From assembly GCF_003762925.1 (NCBI RefSeq), contig NZ_RJUK01000001.1, forward strand, positions 496,001 to 560,000: a DNA stretch of 64,000 bases. The letters are read 5' to 3'. Under the pieces are notes generated by a model that was not told the DNA's origin, ran no database searches, and worked only from the letters and a program-made list of their open reading frames with translations. This DNA is from Marinimicrobium koreense. GTDB lineage: Bacteria; Pseudomonadota; Gammaproteobacteria; Pseudomonadales; Cellvibrionaceae. The translations under genes were made by a program, and so were the position numbers. Positions 30,701 to 39,650 of this stretch are shown in pieces (within the stretch, counting starts at the first letter, position 1; the number at the start of each line of letters is the position of its first letter).

Positions 30701-33538
30701 GCAGTTGAGGGTGTCCTGTGTCTGCCAGTCGCCGTCTTCCCAGGCCAGACGTTCCACCTCAATGTCGGGCGCATCCGTGGTCACGGCGTTGCCGTCGATA
30801 TCGACCGTCACCCACTGAACGGTGATGGTGTCTTCGATATGCGCGAAGCGTTGCTCGGTGCGCAACCCGACGTAGTGTTGGCTCGGGTGCACAAGCAAAG
30901 AGTCGTTGGTACTCCACTGTTGCCGATTGACGTCGGTAACGGTCGTGGTCACATCCAGTGTATGGGGAAACAACAGATCGGAAAAATCCAACGCCTTGTT
31001 GGGTGCAATGCTCAACCGATGTTCGCCTTCGGTATTGGTTTGCCCCGAAGCCTGGTGCTGCCAGCGGGCTTCCTCGGGTTGGGGCCAAAAGCCGTGCCGC
31101 CACATTGGGGGGACGCGACCAAAATGGTAATCGGACCAGCCCGGCGGTGCATAGCGAGCCGTATTCAGGGTCAGTTGCCAGTCCACCGGAGCGTTGGGCA
31201 GTGGGCCACCGGCATAGTAGCTCGCCCGGGCCGTGGCCTGTAAGGGCGCTTGTGCGATAGGGCGTTCGGCGCTGAAATTCAGGTCGACCTTGTATTCGGG
31301 GCGGCGGAAGGTCTCGATGCGGAAGCTGTGGCCACCAAAATATTCATCTATTTCATTCTTACCGCGGAACAGGCGCAGTTCAATTGCGGCCGAACCGGAC
31401 GCGGCGCTACTGGGCAGCGGTAGAGAGAGGTCAAAAGCGCCGGACTCGCTCAAGGGTAGCCGCCCCTGGTCGAGTTCATTGCGTTGACCATCGTAGGCCG
31501 TCCACTCCAGATGGGTCAGATCCTCGGGGTAGTGTAGGTCGCCCTCGACGCCGAACCCGCGCTCGCGGATAAGGCCTTTCAGGTGGACGGTCTCGCCAGG
31601 TTGATAGAGTTGGCGGTCGGTGAAGGTGAACGTCGGGTAACGATAGTAGTTGTATTCGTCCCGGTAAAGCGGCGACAGGCTGTGCGCCTGAAACAGAGCC
31701 TGATCGGACTGGCTCTCAACCATCAACGACGAATGATCTTCTCTGTCCGATAACGGCAATGAAGCCAGTCCATTGTCATCGGTTGATGCGCTGATCGCTC
31801 CGACGTGTACCCGCGCATCCGCAATGGGCGTGCCCGTGGTCAGGTCGGTGACCCAGGCGGTGACCCGATCGCGTTCCGCGTAGGTGCTTACTCCAAGATT
31901 GGTGACTTGCAGCCATTGACCAGATTGGGCCTGGTTATAGCGGTATCGGCCATTGTCTTTGTTGTCCATTTCAGGGGACGACGCAAACACCAACAGGTGG
32001 CCAAAGCCCTCCTCGTTCAACCACGAATCCAGCGAAAGGCGTGTGACCGTCATTGTGTTCGCTTCGGCATCCAGTGTCAGGGTGTGGTTATCCAGTAATG
32101 TGCCGGGCTTCTCCGGCTTTTCCTTATCAACTGCTCGACGGTAGTTCAGGCGGTAGCGCTGGAAGGCGGACCAGTCGTCTGGTGTGACCTGGCGGACTTC
32201 AATGTCCAGTGTCTGGATATTCCGGCTGACGATGGGCAGCGTGGCAAAGGCCCCGGGCAGGGTAATCAAATCTTGACCGGGCAGGGTGAACATCGGAGGG
32301 TAGGAGGCGATAGTGACCTTCGTGACCAGGTCTTCTTCCAGCGCCCGACCAAACTCGTCTGTCGTGCCAGCGGGTAGTGTCAGTGTGTATTCGGTCTCCG
32401 GCTGAAAAGAGCCGCGCAATTGGATATAGGTGCCGTAGTGAGAAATCTCCAGCCCGTCCACGTCGGGGGATACCTCAAGCCGGGATTTGTCCCAGTCTTC
32501 GGAAAGACGATGGCTGAATTGTAACGACACCCCTTCATCGGGTGTGCACTCGCGCTCGGCACAGTCGTTACGCTCGATCCGCAATGGGCCGGCGGTGCGA
32601 AAGGAAAATGCTTGGTCGGCTTTGGTCAGCCGGTTGCCGGCCTTGGCCGGAGTGCCTTGCGCCAAGGTCAGTGAAAACGTCTGATTCCAGGGGAGTGGTT
32701 CGGAGGGGGTCAGGGCCAGCCACTGTTCGGCCGGCACGTCGTCAATCAATGCCTTGTATTCGTCCTGCGCCAGGGTATCCGGGTCGACCCGTTTCAGTGC
32801 GTGGGTGTGTTGCTTATCTTTCAGGCTCACATGCTCAAGCAATTGGTTTTTGTCGATGGCCTGATTGAAGATCAGGACCAGAACGGGTTGCTTGCCGGTG
32901 ACGGCGTTGTCGCCGGGGTAAAAGTCGGTGACAGCCAGGGGCGCGGTCGCAAATTGCCACCGCGCGGTGGTGGCCATGGGAACACCGGCGGCGGAGGTAA
33001 AACCCTCCTCAAGGGTCACGGTGTAGTCCGTGGCCATGGGCAAGGCATCACCGGTGGGCTCGAAGACCAGGCTTTGGGTATCCAGCCAGCGCCACTGCCC
33101 CTCAACCTCGGGGGTCAGGGTGACGGGAATGTCTTTTTCCAGCGTCTGCTCCAGGCGGGTGAGCGGCACCATGGGTTCGGAAAACGTGAGGCTGACCAAT
33201 GCGGCCCGCTCGACGTCACCCTCCGGCGCATAGCGCACCAAATGCGGAGCTGAAGGGTTCTCGTCCGGTGTCAGGTCGTTCGGCCTGGGGAAGGCGGGCT
33301 CGGCGGTCGGTCCGGTCGGTGGGGCGGGTGTATCGGCCGTGGTATCGGTTTTTGCGGGCCCGGAAGCGGCCGGCAGTGGCGGTAGCGATTGCAGCAGCGC
33401 GGCGGTCTCCTGTTCGCTCAGGGTTTGGTCTTCGCTCAGCCCGCCGGGCTGGCAGCCGGTGAGCGCCAACAGGCCAAGGCCAAAAATAAGAGGGGAGATG
33501 AGTCTGGCCGCCCGCCGGCGTTGCCCTTGAGTATCCAT
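27734..33538 (-). CDS. Bacterial alpha-2-macroglobulin lipoprotein
   Basis: A giant protein of 1934 residues with a lipobox (LALTGC) after the signal peptide, so it is attached to a membrane in the periplasm. It has the MG-domain series typical of YfhM-type alpha-2-macroglobulins and the thioester motif GCAEQ with Cys1441 in YDYPYGCAEQLASR. These proteins trap foreign proteases by a thioester that reacts when the bait region is cut. I chose the ATG at 33538 since it directly precedes the lipoprotein signal; 37 upstream codons are open. In E. coli the partner is pbpC; here the divergent neighbour is a lytic transglycosylase. Confidence 0.95.
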   Translation of the reverse strand: MDTQGQRRRAARLISPLIFGLGLLALTGCQPGGLSEDQTLSEQETAALLQSLPPLPAASGPAKTDTTADTPAPPTGPTAEPAFPRPNDLTPDENPSAPHLVRYAPEGDVERAALVSLTFSEPMVPLTRLEQTLEKDIPVTLTPEVEGQWRWLDTQSLVFEPTGDALPMATDYTVTLEEGFTSAAGVPMATTARWQFATAPLAVTDFYPGDNAVTGKQPVLVLIFNQAIDKNQLLEHVSLKDKQHTHALKRVDPDTLAQDEYKALIDDVPAEQWLALTPSEPLPWNQTFSLTLAQGTPAKAGNRLTKADQAFSFRTAGPLRIERNDCAERECTPDEGVSLQFSHRLSEDWDKSRLEVSPDVDGLEISHYGTYIQLRGSFQPETEYTLTLPAGTTDEFGRALEEDLVTKVTIASYPPMFTLPGQDLITLPGAFATLPIVSRNIQTLDIEVRQVTPDDWSAFQRYRLNYRRAVDKEKPEKPGTLLDNHTLTLDAEANTMTVTRLSLDSWLNEEGFGHLLVFASSPEMDNKDNGRYRYNQAQSGQWLQVTNLGVSTYAERDRVTAWVTDLTTGTPIADARVHVGAISASTDDNGLASLPLSDREDHSSLMVESQSDQALFQAHSLSPLYRDEYNYYRYPTFTFTDRQLYQPGETVHLKGLIRERGFGVEGDLHYPEDLTHLEWTAYDGQRNELDQGRLPLSESGAFDLSLPLPSSAASGSAAIELRLFRGKNEIDEYFGGHSFRIETFRRPEYKVDLNFSAERPIAQAPLQATARASYYAGGPLPNAPVDWQLTLNTARYAPPGWSDYHFGRVPPMWRHGFWPQPEEARWQHQASGQTNTEGEHRLSIAPNKALDFSDLLFPHTLDVTTTVTDVNRQQWSTNDSLLVHPSQHYVGLRTEQRFAHIEDTITVQWVTVDIDGNAVTTDAPDIEVERLAWEDGDWQTQDTLNCTPSDKKQTCEFSPADSGQYRISATVTDTEGRQSRSQIHLWVAGPMNDIGPTYEEQPRVQLIPDQDEYAPGDTANVQIQTPFTEAHTLVTVQRQGLVEVDYHYLEDGTHTLEVPIKDNYLPQLVVTAEAIGGTPAEGQSLPQMAVGELTLPVSSAHRQLSVEVTPSAEAFKPGDPVEVSTRVTGPQGAPASDAEVTFYAVDQAVLDMAGYTLPDPLTEMYSAVINGVFEYRSRAEIPLVPKDANDGLVEEVMVSGVRAIEMSMAVDRGPGESANPTVTLRQNFSALATFESTVTLDSKGEANVSFTLPDNLTRYRIMAVAHTEQQFGAGDAQIDVGLPLMVRPSLPRFLNLGDRAELPVVVQNTTDQAMTVELALRASNLTLSGAPGRRLTIPANDRREVRFSAEPIQVGEARVQVIVRSGERQDAAEVAVPVQRPATDEAFAQYGSLTGGNKFLQVSIPENVYPDFGGLSLTTSSTQFQSLQDAFLYLYDYPYGCAEQLASRLMAIASLNELLGTFNAEGLPDEAAIQQSVGDLLGRLEEQQNRDGGWGFWVRNETSQTYLSVHVTHALLRAREAGYEVPARVLESALSYTRSVAQQLPKSMAEKPGNSVLAYSIYVQALAGDSVASAAIDHFRQTESELSLEAMGWLLSATANEPSAKPLHENLLRHLTNQLRETAATASFVEDYAGGGHWVLHGSRRTDAVVLDALLSARPDSDLIEKLARGLVNHRRNGHWGNTQENVFVLLALKHYFQAREAEVPDLTARVWLGDRYLGEQSFQGRGGKPTRTGVSMSELQSGEPTTTLALQHEGQGRLYYRIGMEYAPADLQLDAARHGFQVARHYEAVNDPDDVTQADDGTWNIKAGAAVRVTLTLTVPARRHHVALTDRLPAGFEALNPALETSAPIRENERGIMGSRTRPGHWYNHQQLRDDRAEAFSTQLEPGVYHYEYTALATTPGEFVVPPAKAEEMYQPETFGRSATETVRVVETP

Positions 33539-33670
33539 GCTTGATCCTTTCACTCCGATGTTATCCGCTGTGCCCCTGACCGGGGGTCCCGAGGGTGCTG
33601 ATTGTGCAATCTGAAAGCTCAGACAGTAGACTGTAGCAAATAATCCCACTACCGGATTGAGAGGATCACT

Positions 33671-35779
33671 ATGCGCGCATTTCTGTGGGGCTTGTCACTG
33701 ATGTGTCTGTCCATCGCCGGTTGCAGTCAGGACGGCTCCGAGAGTGACAATTCCCCGGCGGGCGAAAAGGTGCCCGATACCCCAGATGGCTATGTCGAGA
33801 CGGGTGATCTCGACGCGCTGAAATCCCGGGGGCAATTCCGGATTCTGGTGCATCGGGCCGCGGATGAGTATTTGCCGCGGGCCGGCTATCCGCTGGATGT
33901 GGAGCGGGAGATGGCCAAGCGGTTCGCCCGGGAACAGGGGCTGGAGCCTGTGGTGATTTCGGTTCCCGAGTACGGAGACCTGTTGGCGCAGCTGTTGGCC
34001 GGTCGGGGCGATATGGTGGCGGCCAACCTCACGGTGACCCCCGAGCGGGCCGAGCAGGTGGGGTTTACTCTGGGGATTGATCAGACCCGGGAAGTTCTGG
34101 TGGGACGCAGCGGAGAGCCCGCCCCCGAGGGTGTCGCGGACCTGAGTGGCCGGCGGGTCGGGGTCATGCGCGATACCAGTTTCTGGGAGTTGGCCGAGTC
34201 CTACTTTGCCGAGGTGCCGGATATAGACCAGGACATCGAAATAGTGCCGCTGCCCTCGACCATGACCAGTGACGAGGTGCTCGATGGCCTGGTGGCGGGC
34301 GAGTACGATTTTGCGCTGCAGGACAGTAATGTCATGGACGTGGTCCGTACTTACCGGGACGATGTACAGGTGCAGCTCACCCTGGGGGAGCGACGCCCGC
34401 TGGCCTGGGCGATTCGCCCCTCCAATACCGCGTTGCTTGAAGAACTCAATCGCTTTCTGACCCGCGAACGCCTGACACGCACCGATATCCGGGCTCATAC
34501 GGACGATCTGACGGGCATCAAGGAACGCAAGGTGTTGCGGGTGATTACCCGGAACAACGGCGCTACTTACTATCTGTACCGGGGGGAGTTGGTCGGTTTT
34601 GAGTACGAACTGGCCAAGCGCTTTGCTGACAGCCTGGGCGTGCGTCTGCAGATGGTCGTGGCCGACAGTGACGAGGCGATGATCCCGATGCTCAACGAGG
34701 GGCGTGGGGATATGATTGCCGCCTTCATGACGCGCACGGACGAGCGCGCGGATCGGGTGGCCTTTTCCCGTCCCTACCACTACGCCACCGAGACGCTCGT
34801 GGGTCGGGCGGACGAGCCGGCCATTGACTCGCTCAAACAACTGGCGGGCCGTACCCTGCACCTGCGCCGATCCAGCAGCTATTGGTCAACAGCCGAGTCG
34901 ATCCGGGAGCGGGGGGTGGATGTGACCCTCGCGCCGGTCTCTTCCACCATGGAAACGGAGGATATTCTGGCTCGCGTGGCCGATGGCACCTATGACCTGA
35001 CCATCGCCGACAGCCATATTCTGCAGTCGGAGCTGACCTGGCGGGACGATATTCAGGGTCTGTTGCCCCTGGGTGATCCCACCAATCAGGGTTGGGCGGT
35101 GCGCCCCGAGAATCCGGAGTTGCTGGCGGCGGTGAATGCGTTCTGGAAAAAGGAATACCGTGGTCTGCATTACAACATTCTGTACAAACGTTACTTTGAG
35201 GATGACGCCCGCATCCGCGAGCAGCGGGCCGGACGGGTGGATGTCTCGGAAGATGGTGCGCTGTCACCCTGGGATGAACTGGCCCAATCCTACGCGGAGC
35301 AGTATGGCTTTGACTGGCGCCTGATCCTGGCGCAGATGTATCAGGAGAGTCGGTTTGATCCGGCGGCGGTGTCCTGGGTGGGAGCCAAGGGCCTGATGCA
35401 GGTCATGCCCCGCACCGGAAATGAGTTGGGGCTGTCTCCCCTGGATGATCCGGAAGTCAGTGTGCATGCCGGCGTCAAGTACATGGACTGGCTGCGCTAC
35501 CGATTCCCGGAGCGGCTACCGGTGGACGAGCAGATGTGGTTTTCCCTGGCGGCTTACAATGCCGGCGTGGGACATGTGCGCGACGCCCGCCGCCTGGCGG
35601 ACCAACAGGGGTGGGATCCGGACCAGTGGTTTGGCCACGTGGAAAAAGCCATGCTGTTGCTCACCCAACCGCGCTATTACCAGAAGGCCCGATTTGGTTT
35701 TGTGCGCGGCCATGAGCCGGTGAGTTATGTGCGCCACATTCGGGATCGCTACCGCGCCTATGCCCGACTGACGGAGTAG
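33671..35779 (+). CDS. MltF-like lytic transglycosylase lipoprotein with two solute-binding domains
   Basis: A 702-residue lipoprotein (lipobox SIAGC) with two successive family 3 solute-binding domains (about 48-275 and 282-505; GQFRILVHR... and KVLRVITRN...) followed by an SLT transglycosylase domain (about 525-680). The catalytic Glu559 is in QESRFDP, then GAKGLMQVMPRTG and AAYNAGVGHV. E. coli MltF has one such sensor domain, so the doubling is unusual. It probably cuts peptidoglycan under control of a bound ligand. Divergent from the alpha-2-macroglobulin with 132 bp between starts. Confidence 0.92.
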   Translation: MRAFLWGLSLMCLSIAGCSQDGSESDNSPAGEKVPDTPDGYVETGDLDALKSRGQFRILVHRAADEYLPRAGYPLDVEREMAKRFAREQGLEPVVISVPEYGDLLAQLLAGRGDMVAANLTVTPERAEQVGFTLGIDQTREVLVGRSGEPAPEGVADLSGRRVGVMRDTSFWELAESYFAEVPDIDQDIEIVPLPSTMTSDEVLDGLVAGEYDFALQDSNVMDVVRTYRDDVQVQLTLGERRPLAWAIRPSNTALLEELNRFLTRERLTRTDIRAHTDDLTGIKERKVLRVITRNNGATYYLYRGELVGFEYELAKRFADSLGVRLQMVVADSDEAMIPMLNEGRGDMIAAFMTRTDERADRVAFSRPYHYATETLVGRADEPAIDSLKQLAGRTLHLRRSSSYWSTAESIRERGVDVTLAPVSSTMETEDILARVADGTYDLTIADSHILQSELTWRDDIQGLLPLGDPTNQGWAVRPENPELLAAVNAFWKKEYRGLHYNILYKRYFEDDARIREQRAGRVDVSEDGALSPWDELAQSYAEQYGFDWRLILAQMYQESRFDPAAVSWVGAKGLMQVMPRTGNELGLSPLDDPEVSVHAGVKYMDWLRYRFPERLPVDEQMWFSLAAYNAGVGHVRDARRLADQQGWDPDQWFGHVEKAMLLLTQPRYYQKARFGFVRGHEPVSYVRHIRDRYRAYARLTE

Positions 35780-35854
35780 CGGCAAGCCTGCCTCCTTGGG
35801 GGTACCGCCTGTGCGTCGTTGACTTTCCCGCGGCGCTCCCCTACATTGCCGCCT

Positions 35855-35990
35855 CGACACAGGGTGCCTGCTGCCCCCGACTCCTATCGAGGCTGAGCAG
35901 GTTAAACGGGAAGTCTGGACAATCCAGCGCTGCCCCCGCAACGGTGATCAGGGTGAATCATGGCCCTGTAAGCCCGATACCGGCCCTCTG
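35855..35990 (+). promoter_or_regulatory. Cobalamin (adenosylcobalamin) riboswitch
   Basis: Contains the usual string of signatures: GGTGCC, GAGCAGGTTAAACGGGAAG, the B12-box AGCGCTGCCCCCGCAACGG, and GTAAGCCCGATACC near the 3' side. Distal CCTCTG/CGGAGG sequences could form the expression platform before the btuB GTG start. The whole 335-bp gap is accounted for by this leader. It should shut the operon off when B12 is plentiful. Confidence 0.94.
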
Positions 35991-36114
35991 TCGCGTTCTA
36001 TGATGGAGCGGAGGGCTACCATCCGGCAATCCTTCACGTGCTGCCCCGCGCAGCCGCGTCGCTTTGCGTTTCCTCCCTCCCCATGTTGTCTTTGATCAAA
36101 CATAGGGGATTACT

Positions 36115-37962
36115 GTGTTTAAAACATCTGTACTCAGTGCAGCGGTCTTCGCTGCCTCGGTCCCGGCGCTCGCCGTGGCCCAATCATCCCAAGCCTCTTT
36201 TGACCCGGCGTCGGCCAACTCACCGTTGGAAACCCTGGTGGTGGTCGCCTCCCGGACCGAAACACCGCTGCGCCAATTGGGTAGCTCGGTCGCCGTGCTG
36301 GACAAACAGGACCTGAAAAACCTGGGCGTACAGTCTCTGGCCGACGCGCTGCGGACCATGCCGTCGGTGTCCATTACCAATGCCGGTGGGCCGGGTAAAG
36401 CCAGCTCGGTGCGGGTGCGCGGTGAGTCCGGTTTCCGGACGTTGGTGCGCGTGGATGGGGTGGACATCACCGACCCCACGGGGCCTCAGTCGAGCAGTCA
36501 GGTGCATCACCTGTTGACGGCCAACGTTGCCCGGGTCGAGCTGCTTCGTGGCCCCCAGGGCATGATGTACGGCGCGGATGCGGGCGGTGTACTCAACGTC
36601 ACCACCGATCATATCAACGACGGAATGCAGTCGGGCCTGAGTGTTGAAGGAGGCCGCTACGATACCCGGAATTATTCCGGTTATGTGGGCGGTGGTAATG
36701 AGCAGGGCGACTTTTATCTCTCGGCCGCGCGCGCCGATACCGAGGGTTTCAGCGCTCGATCCGACGATCCCACCGGGGAGGCCGATGGCTACGAAAACAC
36801 CACGCTGCACGCGCGCGGTGGTTGGAATCTGGATCGGGATTTGCGGGCGCAGATCGTCGTGCGTGATACCGAAGGCACATCGGAATTTGATAACTGCGGC
36901 TTCCCGGTAGCGACGCAAGACTGCGTTGATCAGTTTGAGCAAACCAACGCGCGGGCCAGCATTACCCACCGTAATCAGAGCGGCGCCAATACCTTTGCTT
37001 ACTCTCAGACCGATGTGGACCGGATCAACTACGCCGATGGCGCTGTGTCCTATCAAACCGAAGGGAAAATCGCCAAGTGGGAACTGAACGGTAAAGTGGA
37101 TCTTGCCGACTCTCACACTCTGGTGTACGGCGCCGAGCATCGCCGCGATGAGGTGATGGACCTGGAGCGCGAGCAACGCGGGGCCTACCTCGAGTATCAG
37201 GGTGCTTATCAGCAACAGTGGTTTGTGACCGCCGGTGTGCGTCAGGATGATAATGACGATTTTGGCAATCACACCAGCTATCGTCTGAGCACTGCTTACC
37301 GGGTGCCGCTGTCCAGTGGTGAGCTGAAGTTCAAATCGGCTTTGGGTACCGGGTTCCGCGCACCCAGCCTGTCGGAAATCGACTATAACCGATCACAGGA
37401 ACTTCCACCGCCGTCGTTGGACGCCGAAGAGAGTCGAGGTCTGGATCTGGGTGTCGAATATTTCGGACGCAATGGCCTGCACCTGGAAGCGGTCTGGTTT
37501 GATCAGAAAATCGAAGACGAAATCTTTTTCGATATGATCGCCTACAGCGGTTATCTGCAAGATGGCGTCACCAGTGAGTCCCGAGGGGTAGAGCTGAATT
37601 CCGAGGTGCCTTTGGCTGACCAGTGGCAACTGGTGGGTAACTATACCTACGTGGATACCGAAGCCGGCGATGGCAACCCTCGCTCACTGCAGCCGCGTCA
37701 TCTGGCCAATCTCGGTCTGCGCTACTCGCCGGTGGAGGCACTCACGGTGGCGCTGGACTGGCGCGCATCCCGGGATCGGCAAGAGGGCACCACCGAGTTG
37801 GACGATTATCAGGTGGTTAACGCCAATGTGCGCTATCAGGTCATTGACGGTATGGTGGTGTTTGTGCGCGCGGAAAACCTGCTGGATGAGGATTATGTCG
37901 AAACCCTCAACTACAACACCAGCGGCGCGGCCGGCTATGCCGGTGTAGAGTTCACCTTTTAG
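36115..37962 (+). CDS. btuB: TonB-dependent vitamin B12 receptor
   Basis: A 615-residue outer-membrane receptor. Signal peptide, TonB box ETLVVVASRTETP, plug domain (LRTMPSVSITNAGGPGKASSVRVRGESGFRTLVRVDGVDITDPT, RVELLRGPQGMMYGADAGGVLNV) and a 22-strand-type barrel ending in Phe (GVEFTF), as outer-membrane proteins do. The start is GTG at 36115, with AGGGG upstream. First gene of the operon under the cobalamin riboswitch. Confidence 0.94.
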   Translation: MFKTSVLSAAVFAASVPALAVAQSSQASFDPASANSPLETLVVVASRTETPLRQLGSSVAVLDKQDLKNLGVQSLADALRTMPSVSITNAGGPGKASSVRVRGESGFRTLVRVDGVDITDPTGPQSSSQVHHLLTANVARVELLRGPQGMMYGADAGGVLNVTTDHINDGMQSGLSVEGGRYDTRNYSGYVGGGNEQGDFYLSAARADTEGFSARSDDPTGEADGYENTTLHARGGWNLDRDLRAQIVVRDTEGTSEFDNCGFPVATQDCVDQFEQTNARASITHRNQSGANTFAYSQTDVDRINYADGAVSYQTEGKIAKWELNGKVDLADSHTLVYGAEHRRDEVMDLEREQRGAYLEYQGAYQQQWFVTAGVRQDDNDDFGNHTSYRLSTAYRVPLSSGELKFKSALGTGFRAPSLSEIDYNRSQELPPPSLDAEESRGLDLGVEYFGRNGLHLEAVWFDQKIEDEIFFDMIAYSGYLQDGVTSESRGVELNSEVPLADQWQLVGNYTYVDTEAGDGNPRSLQPRHLANLGLRYSPVEALTVALDWRASRDRQEGTTELDDYQVVNANVRYQVIDGMVVFVRAENLLDEDYVETLNYNTSGAAGYAGVEFTF

Positions 37963-37983
37963 GTTTTAACGACAGGACACTCC

Positions 37984-38601
37984 ATGAGTGACATGAACGA
38001 AGAGCGCAAGGCGGCCCGTCACAAGGCCGCCATGGAAAAACAGAAGTCCCGGGTGGATGCCCGCATCGCCGAGGCGGATACCGATCGCGGTGTGGCCATT
38101 CTGTTGACCGGTAATGGCAAAGGTAAATCCAGCTCGGCCTTCGGCATGGTGCTGCGTGCCCTGGGCTATGGCCAGACGGTGGGCGTGGTCCAGTTCATCA
38201 AGGGCGAGCAGCTCTCCGGGGAGGAAATCTACCTCAAAGAGCAGCTCCCCCAGGTGCGCTTTTACCAGATGGGCACTGGCTTTACCTGGGACACCCAGGA
38301 CCGCAGCGGTGATATTGCCGCCGCCGAACGGACCTGGGCCCAGGCGGCGGAGATGCTCAATGACCCCGCGCTGGATCTGGTGGTGCTGGATGAGCTGACC
38401 TACATGCTGGCCTTTGACTATCTGGATGAGGCCACCGTGCTCTCGGCCCTGGCGAACCGGCCGGCTCATCAGAGTGTGGTGGTCACCGGGCGGGGTGGCG
38501 GTGCTGAACTGCAGGCACTGATGGATACCGTCTCGGAAGTGAAGGATATCAAGCACGCCTTCAACGCCGGGATCAAAGCCCGTCGGGGCGTGGACTACTG
38601 A
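37984..38601 (+). CDS. cobO: Cob(I)yrinic acid a,c-diamide adenosyltransferase
   Basis: A 205-residue CobA/CobO/BtuR-type enzyme with P-loop GNGKGKSSSAFG, QFIKGEQ, MGTGFTWDTQD and DLVVLDELTYML. It transfers the adenosyl group of ATP to cobalt, making the coenzyme form. It lies 21 bp after btuB. The operon has no corrin-ring synthesis gene, which fits salvage of imported corrinoid. Confidence 0.95.
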   Translation: MSDMNEERKAARHKAAMEKQKSRVDARIAEADTDRGVAILLTGNGKGKSSSAFGMVLRALGYGQTVGVVQFIKGEQLSGEEIYLKEQLPQVRFYQMGTGFTWDTQDRSGDIAAAERTWAQAAEMLNDPALDLVVLDELTYMLAFDYLDEATVLSALANRPAHQSVVVTGRGGGAELQALMDTVSEVKDIKHAFNAGIKARRGVDY

Positions 38602-38603
38602 CC

Positions 38604-39647
38604 GTGGTGGTGCTCGCCCGCACCCGCCAGAGCCGGCGCCGTCAGGGTACGATTGTCCTGGGGGGCGCGCTGGTGGTCAGCGCACTGCTCTCGCTGTGGC
38701 TGGGCTCGGTGAACCTGGGGGCGGTCAATGTCCTCAAGGCCCTGGTGGGACTGGAGGTGCCCGGGCACACCGCGCAGATCGTGCAGGCCATCCGATTGCC
38801 GCGCGCCTTGCTGGCAGCGTCGGTGGGAGCACTGCTGGCGCTGTGCGGCGCTATCCTGCAGGGGTTGTTCCGCAACCCACTGGCGGACCCCTCCCTGATC
38901 GGCGTGACCGCCGGCGCCTCCGTGGGTGCCAGCCTGATGATTGTGCTCGGCACGGGCATGAGTGGGGTGCTGACCGGTGTGGCTGGTATGTCCCTGGTAT
39001 CCCTCGGAGCGTTTCTGGGTGGACTGCTCACCGTATGGTTGGTCTATCGGGTGGCGACCGGCATCAATGGCACCTCCGTGGCCACCATGCTGCTGATGGG
39101 CATCGCGGTGTCCGCTCTATCGGCCAGCGCCACCGGGTTGCTGGAGTACTTCGCGGACAACGAAATGCTCCGGCGGATCAGCCTCTGGCGTATGGGCGGC
39201 CTGGAGGGGGCCAACCTGACCCGGGTGCTATTGGCCGGCGGTATTCTGACCGTGGCACTGCTAGCTCTGCCGTCCTTCGGGCGGGCGCTCAATACGCTGC
39301 TTCTGGGTGAGTCTCAGGCCCGCCACCTCGGGGTGGATGTCGAGCGGCTGAAAACCCGGTTGATCATTCTGGTGGCGGCGGGGGTCGGGCTCTCAGTGGC
39401 GGTGGCCGGCAGCATCGCCTTTGTCGGGCTGGTGGTGCCGCACATGATCCGGCTGTGGGTCGGGCCGGATCATCGCTACCTGTTGCCCCTGTCGGCGCTG
39501 GGGGGCGCGGTGTTGCTGTTGCTGGCGGATGTGGCGGCACGCACCGTGATGGCCCCGGCCGAACTGCCCGTGGGCCTGGTGACGGCCCTGTTGGGGGCGC
39601 CATTCTTCATTTCCCTGCTGCGCCAGCGCCGCTTTGAGGGGGCTTAG
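38604..39647 (+). CDS. btuC: B12 ABC transporter permease
   Basis: A 347-residue FecCD-family permease with about ten membrane segments; RLPRALLAASVGALLALCGAILQGLFRNPLADPSLIGVTAGASVGA and VGLVVPHMIRLWVGPDHRYLLPLSAL are family marks. GTG start two bases after the cobO stop. FecCD permeases serve iron and B12 alike; the riboswitch and neighbours decide for B12. Confidence 0.92.
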   Translation: MVVLARTRQSRRRQGTIVLGGALVVSALLSLWLGSVNLGAVNVLKALVGLEVPGHTAQIVQAIRLPRALLAASVGALLALCGAILQGLFRNPLADPSLIGVTAGASVGASLMIVLGTGMSGVLTGVAGMSLVSLGAFLGGLLTVWLVYRVATGINGTSVATMLLMGIAVSALSASATGLLEYFADNEMLRRISLWRMGGLEGANLTRVLLAGGILTVALLALPSFGRALNTLLLGESQARHLGVDVERLKTRLIILVAAGVGLSVAVAGSIAFVGLVVPHMIRLWVGPDHRYLLPLSALGGAVLLLLADVAARTVMAPAELPVGLVTALLGAPFFISLLRQRRFEGA

Positions 39648-39650
39648 TCC

